Shown: positions 24,367 through 35,730 of the stretch, piece by piece
Layout: every line of letters begins with the position of its first letter
Numbering within the stretch: position 1 is the stretch's first letter
NCBI GenBank assembly: GCA_035235625.1
Contig: CP141146.1
Span: forward strand, 8,736,501-8,800,500
Length of the DNA: 64,000 nt
Origin: Saururus chinensis
Lineage: Eukaryota; Streptophyta; Magnoliopsida; Piperales; Saururaceae
Direction: 5' to 3'
Translations under genes and position numbers: made by a program
Notes under the pieces: generated by a model
Seen by the model: only the letters and a program-made list of their open reading frames with translations
Told to the model about the DNA's origin: nothing
The model's database searches: none

Positions 24367-26871
24367 TCAGTCCCAACTATCTTTGCTTCTCCTAAATGAT
24401 TTCTTTTGTGAAAGCACCTTCTTGCTCTGTAATCTCTTCTGTTCCCCAATAGCAGCCCTTAATGTCGAGGAGAGTTATAATCAAGCCAAATAAATCATCA
24501 TCAAGTAACACCATGAATTTTGTGTTTATTATCAACCATTGTAAAATTTTACTCATGAATGGTTCATTAAAATCATACTAAAGGTCTGAAAGCTTTTCAA
24601 CCCAGAAGCATGACAGATATGCAAACTGCAGAGCAAAGCAAATATGCAAAAATACAATAGTCATAGATAAAGTGCATACATTTTCGCAATTTTTTTCTTT
24701 TGCTCCTCTGAAGGTGGTGGTGGGACATATGAAGCAGCATCAATGATGGCCTGTTCAACAGAAAACACAATAAGTACAGAACTAACTAGGGTAGGGAACA
24801 GAACAAGCAAATGATATAAAGATTTGGATAAATGGAGAAAGCCTCAGCTCAACCACTTGACATTGGCGGGTCTAATGTCTGTTAACATGAACCACTAGAA
24901 TGGTCCTGAAAACAATGGGCAGTGCTTGTATACAAGTTGATAATGTACCTGAAGTTTTGCCAAAGCATCCTCAATGTTGCCCCTGTAAAGCATAAGGGTC
25001 AGAACAAGATGTTTAGGAATATGCAATAAATTTAATTTGCTCATGAACAATAGGGAAGAGCAAACTTTTGTGTCCTGGTCTTGGTGGACGAAATCACAAT
25101 TTCTCCATCTTTGTTTATCCGATTCTTCTCCTATCAACATCATTATATTAAAAGTTATTCACACACGGGCAACACAGATATTTGTCAATTCCTGAAAGAT
25201 CAACACAAATAACGAAACCAAAAACAGACCATTTGCATTATCTTTTCCCTGACCCTGTCACTTAACCAATATGCATTCTTCACATTGAAGCGCATGTCCA
25301 CCTTAGTATTTACTGTAAGAATTCCAACATGTCAACTGACGGCCCCCAAGAACAAGGACTAATGCCATGATGTATAACATAGCATGATATTAAACAGTAA
25401 CACACCTTTGTTCACATTTTGACCTCCTGGACCACCGCTTCTTGCAAAATTGACTGTAACATGGTCTGCAAATCCAAAGCAAACTTCATACCAAAAATAT
25501 ATCTGTAACTAGTTTCGGATTACAAGCCTTTGTAGATTTTATTTTTCTGATTGATGATAAATGCAGAAGTCCTCAAACTTTTTTCCCATGATAGCACTGA
25601 TTGTACATGCAAACCCTTAGATATTTTTAAGTGACAGTCATTTTTAGTAATTGTACATATTAATATGATTGAGTAATTCAAAAAATTCCAACTTCTGGAA
25701 ATATTTTCTTAGAACTGAATCAATATGATTTATTAGAATGACAAGTACAAAGAAGTGGGCGAAAAGCGTAAAGCTCATTTGGTGTACAAACAAAAATTCT
25801 TTGCCAAGTCTGATTTACATGGGGCTAATGAGCTACCAAATTGGTGCAAAGGCACATGCCGACCTTTCATTTTTATCATAGCGAATTCCTTGGTTCACTT
25901 TGAGTCATTGCTGGAATTGAAATTTTACTCGTATTTGGAAACTATCTACCTTGATTTACTGCCATGTATTGTTCGTTCTAGATCAAAACAGGTCGATACA
26001 ACAAATTGACTTAAATTCATATAAACTAGTGGAAAAACTCTACACTCAAAATAATAGGGATGAGAATTTCTCTCTGCACAAGAGTAGCCCCTTTTATTGC
26101 ATTGGATGAGATGGGTCATTAAATCAAATTTGCTCGCTTCGGAAGTGGCAAAGGTAATTCATTCAAACTCCTCTCATAGGATATTTGTAATTTTATGTAA
26201 CATGTTTTCGTAAAAGAAATATTATCAACACTTCACCCTTAACTGAACACACATCCACTACAACAATAACATGCCGCTAATTTCCTTGTCAAATTTATCT
26301 TTCTTCACTTTTAAAAACATGACTCATGTCAACAATTAATAATAATAAATATACAAATACTTGTACATAAAATACAGATTGAGGCCACTAATTAGCATAG
26401 CATGTGAAAATCACCCGTTTCTCTCAACATTTAAATATTATAAAAAAATCTATTGACCCAGAGTAAAACAGAAAAAACAATGAACATTTAAGCGCCCGGG
26501 TAACTAAAATATGTTCACAAGAGAAGAAAAACGGAAAATAATTCCAGATTGGAAAAAAAAATGCATCATTGTGAACAAGGTTTGATTTTTTTCTCACCAA
26601 GGGTAATGTTCGGGATGGGCTCGTTTCCGGCAGAAGAAGCCCTCTCCTCAGCCTCCCGAAGGAGCTGCTGCACCTGAGAAAGACGAGACGAGAACTTCCT
26701 CCCATCGCCGTCGCCGGAATCCGACGCCATGCAACGAACGGGGACAATACGGATGGCGGGAAAAGACGGGGACCCCGTGTACCGAGTCCGGAGCTTGGGA
26801 CGGTATCTGGGTAGGGATGGGGAGGCGGAAAGGATTCCCCTCAGCAGCAGGTTGCTTCTGACAGCCGCCAT
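24367..26871 (-). CDS. ICT1/ArfB-type peptidyl-tRNA hydrolase, organellar
   Basis: Seven coding exons (26871-26598, 25465-25406, 25312-25230, 25130-25066, 24982-24949, 24750-24680, 24457-24367) join in frame to 225 residues. Residues 92-125 carry DHVTVNFARSGGPGGQNVNK with the GGQ tripeptide (105-107) that hydrolyses the peptidyl-tRNA ester in class I release factors. The rest of the RF-1 domain follows (VDMRFNV, ISSTKTRTQKGN). The tail, from KKKIAKMAAIGEQKR to FRRSKDSWD, is strongly basic as in bacterial ArfB/YaeJ and mitochondrial ICT1, where it enters the mRNA channel of stalled ribosomes. The codon-recognition domains of ordinary release factors are absent. The first about 47 residues are Arg/Ser-rich with almost no acidic residues, suggesting a mitochondrial or plastid transit peptide. 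Start ATG at 26871; Met-48 is a possible alternative start without the transit peptide. All introns are GT-AG. Inferred role: rescue of stalled organellar ribosomes. Confidence 0.93.
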
Positions 26872-27228
26872 GGCCACCCAATTCTTCCCCACCGCCAAAG
26901 GACCCAATACAGAGAAAAGACCAGGGATTCAAATGGAACGCAGAGCTGGGTGTCAGAGGGGAGGAGAGTGGAGTGAGAGAGCTCTGGTTGCTGTAGGCAG
27001 AACCGCAGGAGTAGTCGGAAGCGAAACCGTGGTGTAAATTGCGGCCAACCTTCTTCTGCTGGGACCCGCGGTGGGGCCTGCAAAACATGACCCTCTTTTT
27101 TCCAAAGTGTTTTCTATAATTACTACCACACACATCGTGCAAATATAAATTAAATAAAATAAATCAAAAATAATATATATATATTGAACATAAGTTTGCT
27201 TGCATTCTATATTTGTAATATGAGTCTC

Positions 27229-27408
27229 GTTAGTATGAGCCCGGGCTCAGGTGCACCGGCGTGCGCCCGGGCTAATTCGGCCGTCAGATTCCCATCAAAC
27301 TCACAGGGTATTTAAACTTGTGAGTTTGATGGGTCATCGGATTTATATCCAACGGCCTAATGAGCCCGAGCGCACACCGGCATACATGTTCTCGGGCTCA
27401 TATTAACA
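27229..27408. mobile_element. Fold-back MITE-like element, 180 bp
   Basis: The left end GTTAGTATGAGCCCGGGC and the right end (reverse complement GTTAATATGAGCCCGAGA) are inverted repeats. Further in, GCGTGCGCCCGGGCTAATTC pairs with the GAATT-less arm TTAGGCCGTTGG, and at the centre CCATCAAACTCACA pairs with TGTGAGTTTGATGG around GGGTATTTAAACT. It can form one long hairpin. It sits about 360 bp upstream of the ICT1-like ATG. Related arms occur at 7936-8115 and 21525-21560. Confidence 0.65.
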
Positions 27409-27494
27409 TTTTCCTTATAATATATATTTTTAAGATCATAATAATTATAAATTATGTATATAAATTTTATATTAACTTAAATAAATTTATATAA

Positions 27495-29301
27495 ATATTT
27501 ACGAGTTTAAATTTCATAAGCTAAATATTATGTCATAGGTGAGCAAAGGCAATAGTGCTACAAGACTCTATCATAAAGTATGTTATTCATATTAGGGCCA
27601 CTTAAATAATGGATCTCATTTGAGAGTTAAGGTAGCATCTTGATTTGGTCTTGGTTGATTTATGTAAAAATCAGACTGAAGTTGAAACTGGAATATCATA
27701 ACAAAACCAGAACTGTCATGGAACCAAAACTGAACCAAGAACTAATTTAGAATTGAAATTTTCCAGGCCTCAACCAAGCTCACGACACCCTACACTTCAT
27801 TTGCCTTTAATGGATAGCCGATCTTTGGGGTTCCTAACCAATTTGTCACAACAAATTGATTGATGGTAGCTAATGGACAAAATGGGAGGGGAACCCTGAT
27901 GGCCACTTGTCCATGCTTGGAAGGCTGTGTTGGTGGCACTGTGGTAGGATAGCGTTGAAGAAGTTGGTCAGCTAGAGAGGAATATGTTTGGGTCAAAGTG
28001 GCAGCCAGCGCAGGAAAGGCAAAGGGAACCAGATGAGAGTGGAGAGACAACTAAGGACGAGGGGAGGTGGGATCAGGGTGGTGGCCGATGGGAGTAGGGG
28101 GTGGTGGAGGGAGAGGGCCAAAGGGGAGTCAAGATTGGGGTGGTAGTGTTGTGAACGATGTAGGGGATACTAGGGGCTGCCACTAGGGCCACATATTAGG
28201 GTAATTAGGGTTTTAATGTAATAAGGGTATTTAGGTAATTAGGTTAATTAGATAATTAATATTTTTTTAATTATGCTAATGGGCCTTAGGTGCTTGTTAG
28301 TGAGCCCACTTAGCTAGTCTATTTAAATGTAAGGGTTATGCTCTGATTTAGTTAGTGAATGATTAATTATCTTGTCTTCTCCTCTTTCTTCTATGTTTCT
28401 CCCTTTTTGTCCGATGGCCATGTCATCCACTCTCCCCTTTCCCAATTTCCCTACGCCACTCCCTGCCCGTGGACAACCGTCCACATCAGTTAGCTAGCAA
28501 GAGAGGAAGTAATGGAAGGCAAAGCGGCATCATATTAGCTGTTGGAGAGGGAGAGGGGAGGTAGGGTTGGGGTAGTGGCCGATAGGAAAGGAAGCAGTGT
28601 CAAGGAGAGGGGAGGTGGCGTCAGAAGAGGGTTGGGGCAGTGGGGAAAGGAGGCCACGTCGAAAAGAGGGGAGACGACTGGCGGGAATGGAGTGGTGGAG
28701 GGCAGAGAAACATAATGGAGGGGAAATGGGGAGGAAGGATGGGTAGTGGGACGAATGGGGAGGGTTAGGGTATAATAAAAAGGCAAGACTTTGATCTCAA
28801 CCACTCATTCAAATGAGTAGTTGATATTAGAGTAGAAAAAATAGAACTAGGTACGGTTCGGTTTCAAGTTTTAAAAGCTAAAATTGAACCGGAACCAAAT
28901 TAGGAATCAGACTAGATAATTTTAGTTTGGTTTTATTCAGACAGTTCTAGTTTTTGGGTGCAATACTAGATTGAGTTCTCTAGGAGTTTTCCAATGACGT
29001 TAAAATACACTAATATGAACATGTATAATGTAGATAGAAAAAAGAAAGTATTAACAAGAAGTGTGTATTATATATGTATGGCCCACCAAAAAGTTTGAGA
29101 GAACAAAGTCATATAGATCTCATTTGATAGAGCTCGTTGAGAACTTTCTAAAGATGCAAATAACCTATGAATTTGAATTTGGGAGTGCACGATAAAACAT
29201 TATATAGTTAAAATCAACATGACTTAAAAAATTGTGTTCACACCTTATATTATGTTAACATGTATTCTATAGTCACCCAATTTACTTTATATAGTAGTAT
29301 G
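27495..29301. repeat. Dispersed repeat family C, copy 3, split by insertion
   Basis: Family-C sequence at 27495-27617 (AAATATTATGTCATAGGTGA; CTCATTTGAGAG) resumes at about 28970 with CTAGGAGTTTTCCAATGACG and AAAAAGTTTGAGAGAACAAA. An inserted element of about 1.35 kb separates the halves. The right edge is cut by LTR copy B2. Confidence 0.5.
27618..28970. mobile_element. TIR-type element, about 1.35 kb, MULE-like
   Basis: Both ends are rich in AACCGGAACCAAA-like words and look like diverged long inverted repeats (27640-27760 against 28840-28965; AGAACTGTC on the left is matched by the reverse complement of GACAGTTCTAG on the right). The inside holds two related G-rich blocks (28055-28140 and 28540-28770, GGAGAGGGGAGGTxGGxxT-like) and a GGGTAATTAGGG-rich AT segment. 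Minus-strand frames in the G-rich blocks are Pro/Ser/Thr-rich low complexity, not genes. Exact ends and target duplication were not resolved. Confidence 0.4.
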
Positions 29302-31658
29302 ATTAATATGAGATCCCTAAATCCTAAACTGATTTATTAAATTTATTTCGTTGTCATTGTGTGGTGTAATGTTAAATTTGGTCGGTTTTGATTTATTTTT
29401 TAATTTAAAGTGGTTAACAAAGGTTTTAATAAAAAAAATTTTACTTTGATGTGTTTTATGTTAAGTCAATTCAAAATCTTTTGAAATTTTTAACTATTTT
29501 TCTAAAAGTTAGGGGACGCGACCCATCGTGGGCCCCAAGTTCATAAATTGGGATGATGGGTCCTACAAGATCCTCAAAACATCTTATTACAATAATTAAG
29601 GGTTCCAAAATTTTTAGACTTCATTTTAGACTTAAAATAAATAATTTTTTTTATTTTTAGTATTAAATTCTATTTATACCCTATATTCTTATTAGGTCTA
29701 CCCCAATACTTACTATAAATAAAAATGCACAACCTTATTCCTATTTAGGAAGGGCTGGATTCTGGAGCTTAGGAGGCCCTAATCCTCATTTCAAAAGAAG
29801 GAAAGATGATTAAGATAATGATACGCTTATTTTTCTAAATACTTTCTTTTACCAAGGATTAATTTGAATTTTTACCCTTAAAACTTCTGATTTTGACCTC
29901 TATTTCAAACCTATATAGAAAGAAACATTTTTGAACTCAATAAACCCTAGATCTACAAGTCTACAAGTGATTTAGGCATTTTTTAGCAGATTTATGCAAG
30001 TATTAATAAAACCTTATTGTAGGTAGAATTTTGAAGGAGTTGGAGCATCGATTTCAAGTCAAGAAAGACACTGAAGGTAAGAGATTTCTTCCTAAAAAGG
30101 TCTGTATTTTCGGATTTGAGTTTGGTGAAGTTTCAAGGGGGTTTGCATGAAGTTGAGTTTTAATAGCGGATTAAGAAAAGCTAAACTTTTCTTGCGATTT
30201 CTTCATGTTTTTGTTGATAAATGCCTAGATTTACTATCTCATAGGCTTAGATTTCATTATGGTGATGTTTGGTAGTGAGATTTGAAGGTTTAAGATGATT
30301 TGTGTATTTTCGGTTTTGGGTTCGAAAGGAAGAAGATGAACCAAAACTGCAATTATGGCATTTGAATGGCCCTGCAAAGCATTCAAACAGCAACATTGCA
30401 GTTTGGTCGTTTTGTTTATTTTGCTCATTTTTGCTTTTTCTTTTCTAGTACCATTTCTTATGATTATGAATGAGTAATTTGTGTTATGTAGAGCTACTGG
30501 AAAGACATGAATTTGATGTTGTAAGCTTTGATGAATGTTTAAGTGTTATGTGCATTACATATTATTCGGTTAAGCATATTATGATTTCTTATCTTGAATC
30601 CATGTCGAATGATTCTTCATATTTTATGTATGATTCTAGTAAGGTTATAGAATGAGAATGGATTTGTATGACTTCACATATTATGATTAAATTATGGGCG
30701 AATGATAATGTCATGTTTAGCTTTAAGTATGATAATGAATATATTTACTTAAGTCTAATGTGAGATTGCACTTAATTTTGAATTATGTTTTTCGATGGTT
30801 TTTACTCATGATTTTAGTAAGGAACCATCATTCAATGTTAAATAGCATGTGTGTAGTATGTTAATGGGATGTTTATAATGCATATTCATATGGTTAGGAT
30901 TGAATGTTTCTACTATGTCCACACACATGTGGGGGTAATTATGGTAATTATAGATACTTATGATTAGAAATGATGCATGTATGGTTGATGAGGAACATGT
31001 TTCATGAATTAGAGTAAATGTAGTCATTTCTCACATATGTACCATGTTGCATGCATGATGAGATGAATTTACGAATTAGATTTTATCGAGATTGGCCATG
31101 GTTGATCGATTGGATGCAATTGTGTGATATTGTTTGCCGGGTTAATCAATCGGAGGATTATTGATTCGGTTTTACGTCCGAAAGGACGGGGTTTTATGTC
31201 CCTCGAGGACAGGTTTTCCTCCTCAGGTTGAGTAAAACAACAATGCTATAAGGAGATCAAAATTATTGAGACCATCTGGACCCTGAAAATTCAGGCTAAT
31301 GTAGCCGAGTACACCGGCTTACTAGGGGGTAATCTTCCTCGTTAGGGAATTTACCTAAACTGTGTAATTCCTTCAAACTATCTAATCGGGGATTGTTTGA
31401 AGTAAGTAGAGACTCCTTAAGTTTCGGCCAATTAACCAAGGTTGATTTTTATCAATATGCATGGTTATGATCAGTGTTTTAAAAATCGGCCCGACGATTG
31501 ACCTAGATTGGTCGTCGGGCTGAGTTAACTCGGTTCAACCGAAGGTCAACCCCGGTTGACCCATTTTCTTATTTATTAGATTAAATAAAATATTTAGTAT
31601 AAATTCTTACACAAGATATTTGTAACTCAATTGTTTAGATCGCATATTGTATTATGAC

Positions 31659-31764
31659 TTACGTCCTGCATTCAAATCCCACCATGAGCAACATTACGTC
31701 CTGCATTCGAATCCCACCGTGAGCAACATTACGTCCTGCATTCGAATCCCACCGTGAGCAACAT
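31659..31764. repeat. 35-bp tandem repeat x3 containing a B-box
   Basis: Units start at 31659, 31694 and 31729. Each contains GCATTCGAATCCCACC (GCATTCAAATCCCACC in the first), which matches the pol III B-box of tRNA genes. Confidence 0.85.
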
Positions 31765-31831
31765 TTTTTTCTGGTATGTTATAAATAAGTTGTTTAAATA
31801 ATATAGATATAGATACACATACATGAAAACA

Positions 31832-31898
31832 GATTAGCCCAGTGGGTAAGGCTCATCATGGGCTTTACTATGGCGTGAGTTCGAATCCTCCTCCAAGC
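31832..31898 (+). pseudogene. tRNA-like module inside hAT-like element
   Basis: GATTAGCCCAGTGGGTAAGG matches a tRNA D-arm/A-box. GAGTTCGAATCCTCCTCC 42 bp on matches the T-arm/B-box. No acceptor-stem pairing is obvious, so it is a tRNA-derived relic, not a tRNA gene. A second, weaker module lies at 31621-31690 (TAACTCAATTGTTTAGATCG, then GCATTCAAATCCCACC). Confidence 0.55.
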
Positions 31899-33191
31899 AA
31901 AAAAAATTTTCTTCTCTTGAAACCGGTTTGACCTAGTCAACTGGTTGGCGGTTCAATCGGCCAAATCGTATTGACCCGGCCGGGTGAACTCAACCCGAAA
32001 AATCAGTCAGGTCTGATTGAACCTGGTTCGACCAGCCCGGCCGGTTTGGGTTTTAAAATAGTAGTTATGATATTGTGTTTGAGACACTTACATGCATGTT
32101 AAATGTTTATGGACATGCATGATATGATTGTATGTTAGAGACAGTTCTCATGCAGGTTGTTTATGAATATGTATAGTGTGATTTGAGACACTCTTCATAC
32201 AGGATGGTTGTTATGAATACATATGGATATGTATAATGTGATTGAGACACTTTTCGTGCAGGATGGTTGTTTATGAACATGCATGGATATGTATGGTGTA
32301 TTTGAGACACTTTTCATGCAGCATAGATGTTCATGTCTTAATGTGATTATTCATACGATGGGTAGTATGTTCAGATACTTTCATGTAGGATAATTATTTA
32401 TGGTTAAGTATGGATTATGAATGAAAATGTGATATAAAATGAGGCATTATATGATGTGTTGATGTGATCAATCATGTTGATATGCTATGGTTGTTTTTCA
32501 GATTTACCATTTTAACATTCAAAACCTTACAAAGTTTTATACTCACCCCATTTATGTGTTTTCTGTTTTCGGGCTGCATGGTGCGACATGCAGACGATCA
32601 AGTCGTTTTTTATGAGGTGCATGTGGATGATGATCGGGTATAGGCATGGGAGCCTAGAGATCTTACGATCTTTTCTAATTATTTCTGTTGTTTTATTAAA
32701 ACTTCATGTTTAGATAAGTTTGTCTTGTTTTCTATTAGCCGTTGTGACTTTGACTTATTTTTCAGATGTTATGAAATTAGCCATGTTGAACGGCTTAGTG
32801 GTTGTAAGTTTGTGGGTTGAGACTTGAAGACTATTTAAGATATAATGTCTTTTATACTTTTACTTATTTCTCTTGTACAAAGATAAAGTAGTGTGTAACT
32901 CCGTGTGTATCATACCCGTTAGAGGGGTCAAGTCTTATGCAATTTTAAATTTGCACTTTGGTTGTCCTTTGGACGTAGTTTGGATTGGGTCGGGCAGGTG
33001 CCGGGGCGTAACAATTAAGAGCAAAGATTTTGATCACAAAGGGAAAGAAAGTGGTAAAATTTTGAAAAAATGATGCAACTTGAAATTATTTTTTGCAATG
33101 TTGTGTTTGCATGTATTTGAGATTATTGCTTAAATTATGCGGTTAATTTTTGTGTTGGCTAATTCTATGACAAAATAATGTTGATTTTATA

Positions 33192-33257
33192 CTTCTTTTG
33201 TTCTACAATAGTTCATTTTGAAAATCAAGTGGAACTATTAATGTGAGACAGAATGAG
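33192..33257. mobile_element. Stowaway-like MITE, internally deleted, 66 bp
   Basis: TA-flanked (33190-33191, 33258-33259) with inverted ends CTTCTTTTGTTCTACAATAG and, reversed, CTCATTCTGTCTCACATTAA. 33258-33945 has no other recognised feature. Confidence 0.65.
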
Positions 33258-33945
33258 TATATTTTGAAAAATTGATATTCCTACTCTGTACCAAAATCTT
33301 ATGCTACTATTTAACTGGACAGAGAAAAGTTGATCCCCTTATTATTAAGATTAAGTGAGACCTATCTTTCACTAACCAATCAAACCTAAAGTAAGGTTTT
33401 GGTTTAGGGAAAGTGAAGGAATATTAGCATCTAATATTTTGGATCTATATATTTTTTAACCAATGGTTATGTGTCATTAAGTTACAAGTCAAGGGACGCA
33501 CTGGGGAGTCTATGATGGCAAATTTAAGGTGAATCTACTCATATGATAATTAAACAACAATGTAAAGCCATTTTCAGGTAATTTAACATGACACAGTAGG
33601 TAAAAATAGAAATTGTTTAATAGTGTGAACTGTAGAAGGAATTTTATTTTCGTGAAGGTGATCTAGCCTAACGTTCAATCACGAGTCCGAATGCAAATTA
33701 ATTTGGAAGGGTGTGGTATAATTAGTTTTTAACAACATTGCCTTTCATTTTCCGTTGTCACGGTATCAATTTGGGATAGGTTTGATGTTTTTGTAAAATG
33801 GTTTGTTTTTTATTGACTTAATTGTTCGATTTTGTTTAAAGTATTATGCAACATTAATGCAGTAGAGCAATCATGCTTTCAAACACGCAGCTGGTTCTCC
33901 AATTGAAACCTAAGCGAATTTATGATTTCTTCTCTTACCCACTAA

Positions 33946-34106
33946 GGGCACATTTAGGAGGCATTTGGATTAGGGGAAAACTATTTCTCCTCTAACTCTC
34001 TTCATCAGGTAACTTAGAGGAGAAAGAGAATATCCTCCGTCAATGTGACATATTGTACTAAAAGGGAGAAGTCATTTCTCCTCCAATGTGCCTCCCAATC
34101 AGCCCC
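33946..34106. mobile_element. Tourist-like MITE, 161 bp
   Basis: Flanked by TAA (33943-33945, 34107-34109). The left end GGGCACATTTAGGAGGCATT and the reverse complement of the right end GGGGCTGATTGGGAGGCACA are inverted repeats. Body words (GGAGAAA, TCTCCTCTAACTCTCTT) are shared with 19727-19871. 34110-34986 is the downstream region of the DUF1442 gene with nothing else recognised. Confidence 0.75.
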
Positions 34107-34986
34107 TAAGTATAAGTTATTACAACTGTTGAATTGAATTAGCTCCTCATTGTCATTAATAAACAAGTAGGCTTCACTTCACAGTGGTAATTAATTTTTG
34201 ATTTGATGAGAATAATCTTTATATTACTTCCTTCCTTTAATTATTATCATATTTTCTATTTTTCTCTTCTAAACTCTGTTTGCCAAATAGACAAGAAAAT
34301 GCTATCCTAAGCACCCACCATCACCACCCTCCCTGACCAGAAAGTGTTTTGAAAGAGGTGGAGGAGGGAACCTGGGAACCGCACCTTTGTTGACGCGATA
34401 GTCATAAAAACTTAGTAAGGAGAATGTCTCTATAAGCACCCTAATAATCCTCTCAATACCCGGTAAGTAAATTAAAAAAATCTTTAAATTTTGAAGTGAA
34501 ATAAGGTACTAAGAGAATTATTAAGGTGCATATACGTAATCTACTTAGGAAGTCTAATTAGGCTAGAAGAGTCGAATTAAAGTTAGTAGAGACTTGTTAC
34601 ATTAATTGAGTCACCTTTAACTAGGTCCTATCAAAGTAAAAGCGTCATAACAGATCCGACTTTATGTTGCTTGGGGCCTAAACTACAGCTAGGGTACTTA
34701 GGCAGCTACACTGGAGAACATGTTGTACAGTTTTATGACTAATCAGCACTTGAAAAGCATTACATTGATCAAACAAGTTATCTTACACTTACAGGCCGAA
34801 TAATCAGAGAAATTCTTGTACAGACTCAATCCTTAGTGCCAAAAAGACAAAGGACGAGATGGGTAAATAAAGATTCTAATCACAAACCTCTTTGAGGCAC
34901 GAGTTAATTAAAGTTAGTTAATTCTTAGGGTTTTGAGATAAATGGCTCAAACCAAATTAAGAAAGAGACACAAAACTCTCCCCTAA

Positions 34987-35730
34987 TTAAGCTCCCCACC
35001 TAGGGTTTGTGACTCTAAACACATGCTCTTCCCCAGTGTTCTCATCAATCCTCACCACCCATCTACTCTTCCTTGTGCCACACTTCCTACTCTTGCCACC
35101 AACGTTCACCCTAGCCACCTGCAGCCCATCTCCGATGGGCAGCATCACAGTCTTGCACTCAGCTTGCCATGATCCACCATGGAAGGCGTTGTACCCGACC
35201 ACGACGGTGCCGTCGCCGCTCCGGCCCATTTGCGCAGACCTTAGCACGCCTTCATGGTCCTCGAGGTCACAGTCTATGAGCACAAAGTCTGCACCCCGGT
35301 AGTCGGTGAGCAAAAGGGAGGAAGCATCTCCGGTGACGAATTCGACGATTTCGGCGTAAGGGCCGACTGCTTCCTTCGATTGCCGGAGCTCCCGACCGCT
35401 GGGAAGAATGCAAACCACCTGGCCGCCGATCTGGTGGGCTGCAGCCACTAGTGCTAGCGTAGTTGCACCAGCTGGGCCGCCGCATGCCTCAACCATGAGC
35501 TGCGAGTTGTTGCCTGCAGCGATCGCTGATATGAATTCAGAGAGATTGGGCTCTTTATATTGCTTTCCCTGCATAGAATGAAGAAGACCCAGATGAGAAA
35601 TCTAAAGAAATGGATCATATACGGTCAACATGCATGATCATATGAAAGGAGAAAATGAAATGTGTTAAATGCTTACCATTTTGAGGGATTGGAGATAGGC
35701 TTTGGTGGCACTCTCAGCAGACCAAGCCAT
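34987..35730 (-). CDS. DUF1442 family protein, two exons
   Basis: Exons 35730-35677 (18 codons) and 35568-34987 join at AAAATG|gtaagc ... tatgcag|GGAAAG to give 211 residues, matching the usual family length. Landmarks: MAWSAESATKAYLQSLKM (exon 1), EPNLSEFISAIAAGNNSQLMVEAC, AGATTLALVAAAHQIGGQVVCILP, GADFVLIDCD, GDGTVVVGYNA, KTVMLPIGDGLQVARV and the C-terminal KSRWVVRIDENTGEEHVFR. The fold is Rossmann-like and methyltransferase-related; no substrate is known. It is a diverged paralogue of the gene at 21896-22588, about 13 kb away on the opposite strand and much less GC-rich. A possible TATA element (GAATAAATAC read on the minus strand) lies about 100 bp upstream of the ATG. No sign of decay. 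Confidence 0.93.

Larger units (their letters stand above)
31472..32063. mobile_element. hAT-like non-autonomous element, 592 bp
   Basis: Both sides carry GTTATGAT (31464-31471 and 32064-32071), a perfect 8-bp duplication as expected for hAT elements. Termini CAGTGTTTTAAAA and (reverse complement) TACTATTTTAAAA are short inverted repeats. Subterminal regions are full of GGTTxAACC and CCGGCC words. It carries no transposase. Inside are three 35-bp tandem repeats and two tRNA-like modules. Confidence 0.85.
29307..33013 (+). mobile_element. Family-B solo LTR copy B2 (contains hAT-like element)
   Basis: Starts TATGAGATCCC and ends GGGGCGTAACA. Flanked by ATTAA on both sides (29302-29306 and 33014-33018), a perfect 5-bp duplication. 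A TATA-like ACTATAAATAAAA lies near 29712. A splice-donor-like GAAGGTAAGAG (30073-30083) aligns with donors in B1 and B3. The family tandem repeats lie at about 32075-32340, and GGTGCGACATGCAGACGATC at about 32580. Without the 592-bp insert plus its 8-bp duplication, about 3.1 kb is family B. Small open frames inside (30470-30655, 32873-33073) show no domain. Confidence 0.85.

Noticed and set aside
26424..27142. Other minus- and plus-strand frames over ICT1-like exon 1, and an upstream start at 26907
   Set aside because: The 26907 frame begins with TTG rather than ATG; the ATG at 26871 is the first in-frame start before the spliced coding sequence.
31832..31898. Functional tRNA gene
   Set aside because: A- and B-box are present but acceptor and anticodon stems do not pair, and it lies inside a transposon.
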